NCBI GenBank assembly: GCA_019914995.1 | Contig: CM034132.1 | Span: 5,417,501 to 5,481,500, forward strand | Direction of reading: 5' to 3' | Source: Acanthochlamys bracteata | Taxonomy: Eukaryota > Streptophyta > Magnoliopsida > Pandanales > Velloziaceae | DNA length: 64,000 bases | Part shown: positions 49,501 through 58,336 of the stretch, piece by piece | Numbering within the stretch: the first letter of the stretch is position 1 | Layout: every line of letters starts with the position of its first letter | Notes under the pieces: generated by a model | What the model was told of the DNA's origin: nothing | The model's database searches: none | The model's input: the letters and a program-made list of their open reading frames with translations, nothing else | Program-made: the position numbers and the translations under genes

Positions 49501-51470
49501 CTATAACTTTTCTATTACCATCTCCAATCTTCCTTAAAAGTTTCTTCCATTGGATCAAAATTTCATTTCAATAACCCTTTAAACCCTCTATTTTATTTTT
49601 CTAATTGTTCTTTTCAATTTTTCCTAACCCAATTTTAATTAAAAAAATGACTAAGATATCCTCAACATTTTGTTTATGCACGCATGCACTCTAGCTCAAA
49701 CAAAAAAAAAAAAACAAAAAACAAAAAACAAAAACAAAAACAAAAATCTAATCCAAATTCTCGGCTCAAACCCCACACTCCAACCTCAATCCCATCACTC
49801 TCAAAGAAATCTACCGTATTGGCTCTCATTCCAGATCACCATTGGCATTGATTTCACGTAGCTTGAGATGTTTTTTTTCTGTCTTCTCTTTGCTCATAGT
49901 GTTGTTTGATTTTTACGTCAGTACGGGTCTCATAGATTGCACTGGACTTTGATGTTGCACAGGGCCACACAAGATCTTAGATTGGGTCGCACGTCGCCGC
50001 AGTAGATTAGGTCTCACAGCACTGGTTAACACAAGGTCGCATGAGTCGCATCGGAATATGTTGCAGATAGTCGCACTAGGTCGTACTAACTAGGTCACAC
50101 TTGGTCACCACTTAGAATAACTTAAAATAAATTCTTTTATTAGGATTTGAACTCGTGTCTTTAGAAGAGAAACTACTATCCTAACTAATTAGACTACAAG
50201 AGATCTTTAAAAGATTTCATAATATTTACAATAAATGAAAGTGTACATTATAAAATCTAAATATTTGATGGGAATTTTTAATTGAAGATATTCTAGTCAA
50301 TTTAAAAAATAGAATAAAATAACTTATTTAGAGACGGTAAACAATAAATTAAGAAGATAGAAGGGTTATTTGATCAAAACGCCCATTCTTATTATCGATC
50401 AATTCTTTATATAAGAATCAAGTTAAGCTGTTTTGTTTTTCTTATTCCTTGTCTAAATAATCTAAGTAAAGCAAGTGCTTGATTTATCAATATAAACCTT
50501 TTTTATTGCAATTAGGAATATGCTGCTTGTGACATTTAAGAGTATCTAGATTTTAATTATTCATTTAATAAACATTTTAGTAACTCCTTTCCAACTAAAT
50601 TAAGTAAGGATTATTCTCATTAATTAATGAATACTTTAAAAAAATCTATAAAATCGTCCTTTTAGAAAAACCTACATTTTACCAAAGTATGTTCTCCCTC
50701 TTCAAAGTAGCTTATAATTACAAGCCTCCCCTCTACACAATCTTATCCCTCAAATTCTAACAAAAAAGATAGATTTATAACTTACCTATTAATTCTTTAA
50801 TGTTTGTGTGCCTTAAAGGAAAATCCGAATGCTTTGATTCATCTTATTCAACTTTATTGAATTGGGTTGTAAAGGTATAATAAATCAATGATGGTTTGAA
50901 ATTCCTTTTTCTTAATTCCAAAATGGAAAGAGAGCTATAAAAGATTCACTTTTAATTATCTTTCCCAAACCATTACGTGATTCTTAGTTTTGGGCATGTT
51001 TGACAGGCTATGATAGTTCTAAAATACCATAGAATTTGACAGGCTCCCACAAAATTATAAAGATCATTTTAAAAGTATTCTAATAGCAATGTTTCATAAG
51101 GTTGTGCTAGGATATTATATTCCAATAGCTTGTACTTACCCATGAGTACTCTTTGAAATTTACTCACGGTTTTCTAAAACCACAATTACTAACTCATGTA
51201 ACTCTATGACTCCTCTCCGATTTTTCTATTCTGTCTCCACCATCTCTGGATCTTCTTCCTCCTATATCTTCTACAGCTCTTCATCTCCACCGATTCTTCT
51301 TCCTCTATTCAATCCATTCTTGATCTCTTTATCTTCCACGACACAATCTCAGTACATTTATCTTAGATATACTTCTTTATTTTCTTTTTTTGAAAATTTT
51401 TTTCATAATATGCTGACTGGAAAGAAGAAATTCACAAGCGATGAAGGTTGAGAAGGCAGAGCTGAATACA

Positions 51471-51501
<31 letters not shown>

Positions 51502-54500
51502 CAATGAAAAATTGATAAAGTGAAGTTGATGTTTATGAAAAGAAAGAATCAAAATTTACTTTACTTTATCATGACACAATTGTTAATTTTTAGACAGGCT
51601 TTTTTATTTTTAAGATTTCTTCTTTATGTTTCCTTTTCTTTTTGTGGTACTGGCTATAAGGAGTCTTTTTTTTCAGTATAACTAAAGTCGTACTATCATT
51701 TTGATACATTAGTCGCTAACAATTTGTAATGCTTAGGTTTCTCTAGTTTTCAACTTATTTAAGTTTAGTAATTATTCTTTTTTATTTACTATGTTGTTCA
51801 AAGTTTCAATATAATAATACTTTTATATCGTTTTTATGGATTTGCTATGAGGATGTTCTCTTTGCTAGATTTATTTATCATATTTATCAAAATAGGATTC
51901 AATCTAGTCTCAACGATGGAAACTATCTTGTCGTCAAGAAAGCTGTTTAGCAATCACTTACTGCATTAAGTATGTTCTTTTTACTCATTATTTGTATATA
52001 TAATAATTTTGTGTTATAAATTAAAGTCATTCTTAGTTTCATAGGCAAATCCTACGTACAAAAAGGGGCAAAATGCATCTTCTCTATTTTTCAATGAGCT
52101 TGATGCTTTTTATGAAGGTAATTTAATAACTCAAAAATAGAAGTTATGATTATTTATTGTTTTATAATAAACATTGTATGTCCCAAACAGGTAATGTCGT
52201 TGAAGGAATCACAATAGTCATGCCTACTTGAGTAAACAATGATTATTGAACTAATACCGATTTTAGAAAAAAAGAGGAGGAAGTTACGGCAAAAGACAAT
52301 GTCTCATACACAGATTATGAGTCAAAAGACGTTGACTGCTTGTTAAAAATATATTATAAATTGGAACAGATAATGATTGGTTCGATGTGCAAAATGCAGA
52401 GACTCCTTGTCGATTCTATTCACGGCAACTAGCCGACCCGTCTAACAATTGCAAGTTACAGCAAAACTCAAGATTGGTATCTTAGAAAGAGTTGTTTTTT
52501 TAATAGACAACTGCAATTAGGTCTTAAAGTAAAAGTTAAAAAATGTCATTACTGCATTGAGCTATATCGCTAAAGATAAAAAGTTTTAGAATATTCCAGC
52601 ATAACCAAACATATAGAAATATGTTGTCAAAATTTTGATTACAACCGTTCCCATTGTACAGACCAAGCTACTTTCAAAATTTTAAAGACAGTTTTTATCT
52701 TCTTTGGTTAGACTTTTCACGCTATGCAATACGCAATCATTTCTTGTGGTATTTTCTATTTCCTTCGCGAAAATTTGAGAGAAAGTTGCTAAGATATCAA
52801 CTTTAAAGAAAGTTTTGAATTTCTAAATCTATCAAGGATTTTGAAGAGCTGACAAGGGATACTGACTCTTCGATCATGAAAAACACCTATTGATGCACTA
52901 TACCAAAACAAATTTATGATAACCTTAGATAGAGAATCTAGGTTCTAACTGTCAGCAAAGATAAGCACTTATTGTTTCATTCACTTGTTTTCCTAGTCAA
53001 GCAAGTGGGCCACAGCCCTTCTTGTAATGATTGAATAACTAAGATATATTTAATATATCAGTTAGTACATGTATTTAGTCATAATGGATCGTTTGTTAGG
53101 AATATATGACTTTAGTATGTTCATGGTTGGTTTTTTTTAGTAATTTAACCACTCTAATGTCGACTCAATATTCCTAAATGGCAATAAGATATCAACAACC
53201 CCATGGACTTTACTTCAATTTCAATCACCTAAACCAAGAGAGATATAAATGTGTCAATGTTTGTTGGAAGGAGTACTCCAAGTGCTACAATAGAGTCAAT
53301 ATAGGTGGTATGCGCAATTTCCGATCAAATAGAAATTTAAGTTCAATGTAAAGAGCCAAATTACCACCAAGTGCAAACTTTGATCTGAAAATTGTAACTT
53401 CTAATATAATTGTGAAAAAAGTAGGTGCGAGTATTGCTTATAACACGGAGTCATAACCCCACAACACGTTCAGACCACATATCCATTTGACATTTGCTTT
53501 GTCACCAAATTTGAGCCCACAACCGTTGGTCCTACAGTAACAAGCCAGCCTAACATGCAACATTGCTTCAGAAGCTCGTTGTCTTACAATGAGCTATACT
53601 TAGGAAGAAGACTTGTACTTGTACACCTATATATATTTAAATTGTAGCATCTATTCATTTCCAACCATTACAAAAAAAAAGAAGCAATGTTCCCTGTGCC
53701 ATCAGCCTAGTCAACTGCTTACACACTCCCCCCTCCGACATCGATAACACTGTAACCGGCATAATTAATAAGCGTACAAGCCTCCTCTTGTAAGAAGACT
53801 CATTGAGCATATTGCCATAAATTTATATTAATTATTTAACACCTTGTTCGAAATCGTTGCCAAATAGCAGAGGAGCTTGTTGTGCCGTCAAGTAGACAGC
53901 AACTTGCACAGTATTCCTTCGAATAACCATTTTTTTAACCGGAAGGAAATGTTAGGCATATAAGCCTCCTGGAAAGAAGACTTGTCGGGTTACACCACAG
54001 TGACATAGGATTCCGATTTTTGTATTTATTGTCTTGGGATGAGCTTCCAAATCAGCCTGAACAGCTGAACAAAACAGCAATCATAATGCCGCCAAGTTCT
54101 TATTCAAAGCATTTATTGAACAAAACAATACGGGGCTACCCTTGCGTTTTAATTTCTAATGAACAAGGCGGCAATGCCACTACGTTCTTTTCATAGTTGT
54201 TATCAATTTCATGCGGCAATGGTGCAGCTATTTTCGTTTAGAGGCATTAATAAAGATTGAAAGATATAGCTCCGCCATTACATTCTCATTCGGAACACTC
54301 AAACAAATGGAGATACAGCGTTCCATTACGTCCTTCTACATGATATCAGTGAAATTGGATGAGGTAGCTGCGTCTGCATTCGTAGCTTTAGGTGAAAGCA
54401 GCAGCATTTTGTTGTCGCTGGCTAATGTGAAGATTAGAATGCTTTGTCAAGAGGAAAAATGGAGAGTAAACTTCCTCTTCTAAGAACCAAACAAGAAGAA

Positions 54501-57084
54501 AGAGAATTGTCCATCGAGAATTTTACCTTATTCTCCTAGCCAAAACTCCACCTTCTCTTTTGTCTTCCATGTATCTTTTCTTACTGCTTTTCCTTGCAAA
54601 TGTTCTCTGCATGGTTTTTTTTCCTAAATCTATCTATTGTTCTCTTTTCCTATCCTGAGAGAGAAAAATAAGTCTATTTGTAGATAGTAACCAACTGATT
54701 AGTTATGAGTGAAGGAGGTTGGTTAGAGAAGTAGTGCAATTGTCATATTTCATTTCTGACTTCAAAAAATAGTGCATGACTGGTCATAATAGCTTGAGTC
54801 CATTTAATTTAAAGGTTGAGCCTCATCTAATTTGAATAATACCTGTCATATCAAAATGCTATATATTTTTCACACCCCAGTTTAATATTTCTAAAGGAAG
54901 GTGCAGAGATCAATTTGACAACATCATAAATTACCCTATCCGTGTTTGGGATAATCTTAAGTTGTATCTCGAGGAGGAATTGGCTAGAAGCTTCACACTA
55001 GAGTGCCATATACACCCCTAAGACGACAATCATGTATCGTTAGTTGATGACTAAGACTACTCCTTTCCTCTAGCATATTTAGTGATAAAAGATTTGTACG
55101 TTAGGTTTTAGAGTTCTATGAAGCTTGAGTTGGGAGTTTGTCTGTTCTATATTTTATTGCTATTTATTTTTCAAAATCTCTTTTCAGAATTTCTAGAAGT
55201 TATGTGCATGCTTGCATGTATAGGATTTGGACTAAGAAATATGTATATATATATACATATGTACATGTATACATATACATGTACATGTACATATATATAT
55301 ATATATACACATATGTATATGTATATGTACATGTACATATGTATATGTATATACATATACATATGTATATGTATATATATATATACATATAATGTACATG
55401 TACATATATATGTATATATATATATTCTATGTGAAACCAAGTGTTCTTTTAAAGTGTTTAACAAAAAGTAAAAATAAAAAAATCAACAACAAAAACAACT
55501 TGCACTGTTTCTAATTTTCTGTGTTTCTCGTTTCCAACACAAATTTCTTTTGGAAAGTGGATGAAACAAATCTAGATTTTGTGGTTTCAGATTTAAGAAA
55601 ATATATCAAGTTTTACATTTCTGTTATTAACACCAACATGGATCAGTTTTGGACTTTTTGTTGATTGCACGCTTCATGGAGCTGTTATCATGTGTCTTAG
55701 ACATAATATTCCTGTAGCATGCATGTGTGTTTTCAAATTGTTGCACACTCCTTTTGCATTCAACAAGTCTTTATGGCACAAAATCAAGATGTGAGTGTTA
55801 AATTAGATGGGCATGGTCTTTGCGATCATAGATGACAAAACTCCAGTGAAGTTTTGGTGGACTACACTCCGTCAATGAGCCATAGGGTTTTATCTGAATG
55901 GTGAAGGGCTTGTTTACCAACCCACCAAACTCACTTTTTCAAACTCACTTTTATACAAAATAAATAAAAATTTTAAAATAAATTTTATCTATCAAAAATT
56001 TATATTTTAAACTTTACTTTTAATACAAATAAATATAGAAACTTATTTTTATTAAATATTTTTATTTTGTATTTTTCAAACTCACTTCTAAAAAAGTGAG
56101 TTAACCTCAAAGTAAACACGACCGAAGCTCCAAGGGGAAACACAATCAGAAGCCCAAATAACGTGCTATCTTCAAGAAGTACTTCTTTTCCATGTCCATG
56201 AAAACTCCTCTATGCATGAATTTTCATTTCTTACAACTATTATGGTTGCCATGGAGCTCTAGAAAGCACTAGAACAGTGGTATAGCTTCAATGAAGTTCG
56301 TATAAAAGAGTTTTTTTATATAAAAAGAGTAAATAAGTACACACTTGACAGGCCAACATAGAATAAATAATTCTGTCATGAATATGGAAATAATTTACTT
56401 GAATCATTAACAAAAAAGCATGGAAAGAAAAAAGACAAAATATACAAAGGATTTAGGGAAGGATTTTTGTGATAAGATCGCTTGTAAAAACTTGTCTAAT
56501 TGAATGTAAATCAGTCTTCAATAGAATATCCACCGTAAACTTGAGAATAAAAAGTTTAGAATACCTTGATATGACCAGCAACTTTTATTGCATGAATAAG
56601 AGACTTTTGTTCGAGCACTTGCTTCGATGGTATCGCACATATTACAACATCAACCTGCTTAACGGCCTCAACAAGGCTTGGTAAATCATCCAACGAACCC
56701 TGTACAATAACATAAATCAAATTGCAGTAAAACAAGTATAATAATTCCACCTCCAAACAATATCGCAGTCAATCACATCTTCACACCAATAGCACTATCG
56801 CAGAAATAACAATCACCGTCGAAACATGATTCAAAAAATTACACAAGATTATACAAGCAATTTTCGTACAGCAGAAAAATTAGGTTCCGAACCTTGAGGA
56901 TTTTGGCGCCAGCATCGGTGAAGGAGCGAACGAGAAGTGATTTCTCTGGGTTATTGTTGTTGTCGGGGCGAACGAGAGCGAAGGTCGGGTAGCCGGCGGC
57001 GAGACTCGCGCGCACGATATCACGACCAAGGCTGCCTGTAGACCCCACAACCAAAACCATGCTCTTTTCTTTCCCTATCTCCAT
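42420..57084 (-). CDS. Reductase gene 4: At4g34540-type isoflavone-reductase-like protein, with a 12.3-kb intron
   Basis: Five exons on the minus strand: 56893-57084, 56565-56699, 44040-44277, 43353-43556 and 42420-42583 (192, 135, 238, 204, 164 bp), giving 310 residues with every junction in phase. NADPH motif GSTGSLG at residues 14-20; catalytic-position lysine K136 (YKRKAEIRR). Blocks such as [32 protein letters not shown] and [19 protein letters not shown] closely resemble Arabidopsis At4g34540, a separate branch from PCBER whose substrate is not settled. Start: ATG at 57084; the in-frame codon further up is TTG, not ATG. Exons 1-2 and 3-5 are 12,287 bp apart; no other exon 3-5 or exon 1-2 set lies between, and both halves carry the same branch's features, so one gene with a giant intron 2 is favoured over two half genes. 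No RNA evidence is available. Confidence 0.85.
45021..45533. repeat. Foldback element 1 in the intron, bounded by TA repeats
   Basis: The two halves are inverted copies. The left arm 'aaaatttaaaatctaatctccacc' near 45090 answers the inverse of 'ttagattttaaactttct' near 45503. 'aatcaacctccatccg' near 45171 answers 'cggatggatattgattcg' near 45274. Poly-A and poly-T lie at the centre (45206-45256). TA repeats flank it on both sides. Confidence 0.6.
45635..45735. repeat. Short direct tandem duplication
   Basis: Two copies of about 49 bp, each with aaactttgcatctaatta followed by ataatgtaagaccctattta. Confidence 0.75.
46508..46555. repeat. (TA)n microsatellite
   Basis: About 24 uninterrupted TA units directly next to foldback element 2. 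Confidence 0.9.
46553..46932. repeat. Foldback element 2 in the intron
   Basis: The ends are inverted: 'aatgcatacactcc' on the left and 'ggagtgcatgcatt' on the right. Further in, 'cggcacttcctaactattttt' on the left answers 'aaaaataactaggaagtgccg' on the right. The centre (about 46690-46830) contains gatctccatcc and its inverse ggatggaggtt, shared with elements 1 and 3. It inserted at the end of a (TA)n tract. Confidence 0.75.
47096..47515. repeat. Foldback element 3 in the intron
   Basis: The left arm (about 47096-47260) contains ctactcttaaggacacc and cgggatccctatgaaa; the right arm answers with the inverses gtgcccttaagaatgag (near 47463) and tttcatagggatcccg (near 47392). The internal theme (tttaatctccaccgttgg, cctacatccg) matches elements 1 and 2. 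A short TATATATA follows the right end. Confidence 0.7.
47560..48180 (+). pseudogene. CACTA (En/Spm) transposase C-terminal relic
   Basis: In the plus direction short conserved stretches appear in the order of the C-terminal region (DUF4216-like) of plant CACTA transposases: KWPSRGL near 47655, [18 protein letters not shown] near 47700-47755 (family NGYRFHT...TQNSG), VNFSKL near 47940, DPFVLAS near 47970, then [10 protein letters not shown] near 48005 and [13 protein letters not shown] near 48037. The reading frame has at least one stop (TAA after KTS at about 47755) and several frame changes. The catalytic part is absent, so it is a fragment without function. Confidence 0.6.
50141..50201 (-). 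other. tRNA-Glu-like sequence (decayed tRNA or SINE head)
   Basis: The minus strand reads TTGTAGTCTAATTAGTTAGGATA and, 21 bases on, GAGTTCAAATCC. These match the D-arm/A-box and T-arm/B-box of plant tRNA-Glu (TTGTAGTCTAGTTGGTCAGGATA; GGTTCAAGTCC) with correct spacing, and the loop between them could carry TTC. The acceptor stem does not pair well, so it is not a working tRNA. A tRNA-derived SINE head is possible, but no A-rich tail boundary was found. Confidence 0.5.
51469..51499. repeat. (TC)n microsatellite
   Basis: About 15 TC/CT units in an otherwise AT-rich intron region. Confidence 0.85.
55236..55428. repeat. Alternating purine-pyrimidine tract (TA / CATG / ACATAT)
   Basis: About 190 bp built almost only of alternating purines and pyrimidines (atgtatatacatatgtacatg and variants), many of them palindromic. 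It produces long spurious open frames on both strands (Tyr-Ile repeats), which are not genes. Confidence 0.85.
55908..56119. repeat. MITE-like repeat with gtttac / gtaaac ends
   Basis: Begins 'gggcttgtttaccaa' and ends 'aagtaaacacgaccg', with inverted subterminal caaactcactttt and aaaaaagtgagtt. The interior is AT-rich. A related but less clear copy may lie at 9050-9300. It lies about 450 bp from exon 2 of gene 4, inside the intron. Confidence 0.5.
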
Positions 57085-58336
57085 AGTGGCCAAGAATTGA
57101 AATGAATTTTCAATCAGAAGTGAATTTAAATTGGATTGAAAGAACTCAAATTATTTTTGGTTCTGAAGAAGGTGATGAGTGACAGCCGTACAGGAACATT
57201 TTGCACGATCAGGCAAAAGAAATTCATGTTTTACCATTGTCCCGCCCTCAATCATTTTATGCCAACCAGATCCCAGCAATACATTTTGCTGGCCATTTTT
57301 GTTTGCAAGCACTTACAACTGGGATTGCTGTAGAACTTTCCCTCCTCCGGTCGGGTAACTCTCTTGTTTTCTTTTATCGGTCGTCTTGCTCTTCAGATCG
57401 GTTCACTCCTTTGCTGGATCTGTCCTTTCACTCATTCTTTTAATAAGTCAGTCATTTCACTGCCTAATTGGATCTGTCTTAGAAATGCATCAGATAACTT
57501 CTTTTGAGATAATCATGCCAGTAACTAAACGTCCTTTAAGCATATTTTAATTATTAATTTTGTAAAACTGAATTTTAATAAAAAATAAAATTTGATAAAA
57601 ATAAAATTTGATATAATAATTAAAATACGTGAATTAAATTTGAAGTTTATTTTTAATAAAAATAAAATTTAATATGAAAATAATAGTAGTATTTTAAGTG
57701 ATAATTAAAATATATAAAATGATAGAATTCTAAAATTTAATGAGAGAAAGTGAAAGTTTTTGTATATACCTTTACCTAAGTTGGGTTATAAAAAACGTGC
57801 TTGACCAGCCAGATGATTGAGACATTACAAGACAAACAAAAACACACTAATACAAAGTTACCAAATTACAAAAGTTACAACATCACAACCGAAGTTTTCC
57901 GAACACATAAGAGCACCAGAAGGTGTAGAACTGATGTAAGGATCCAAGCATTCCTGTAGATCTTTGGCTCCTCTTCTCTATTTCTCCATAACAACACCTA
58001 TCAAATATGTGATTAATTTGCTAGCTATATGACAGACATCCTCCTACCATTTATATATAGAATTAAAAATTCTATCGTTCCTCTCAAGCCAAATGAACCA
58101 TATATAGATATAATAGTTATTATTCTGAGACAAGCCTTTTCTTGGCCCTAAAAAGGTTCATATATAAGTTATGTCTTAAGCAGTGAAGTTGAAACCAAGC
58201 TTGAGTACGAAATAAATCCAAACTTACTACGTGTAGGAGAAATTTAAAAAAAAAGTATAGTTTTCGATTCACTATTGCAGAAGACATGGAGATTTATTGC
58301 ATGCACGACTTTCCTCCATATATAGGAGGTCTATGC
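57085..58336. other. Upstream region of gene 4
   Basis: Probable promoter region of gene 4 (minus strand), then AT-rich DNA. The two overlapping open frames at 57136-57443 show no domain and are not called. No repeat boundary is evident up to the hAT duplication at 58329-58336. Confidence 0.45.

Larger units (their letters stand above)
44278..56564 (-). other. Giant intron 2 of reductase gene 4
   Basis: On the minus strand it starts GTATTC at 56564 and ends GCAG at 44278. It holds foldback elements, TA repeats, a CACTA relic, a tRNA-like sequence and MITE-like DNA, listed separately. Between these, notably 44300-45000, 48200-49600, 50250-51450 and 51500-55200, I see only AT-rich, non-coding DNA. 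Confidence 0.75.

Noticed and set aside
51206-51451. 81-codon Ser/Phe-rich open frame
   Set aside because: Pyrimidine-rich DNA leading into a (TC)n repeat yields such frames by chance; no homology recognised.
54211-54483. 90-codon open frame inside the intron region
   Set aside because: No recognised domain and no splice context; left uncalled.
55118-55471. Open frames of 60-117 codons on both strands made of Tyr-Ile/Cys-Thr repeats
   Set aside because: They are translations of the alternating purine-pyrimidine tract; no protein family or start context supports them.
57085-57093. Longer start for reductase gene 4 (adding three residues)
   Set aside because: The upstream codon is TTG, not ATG; the ATG at 57084 is used instead.
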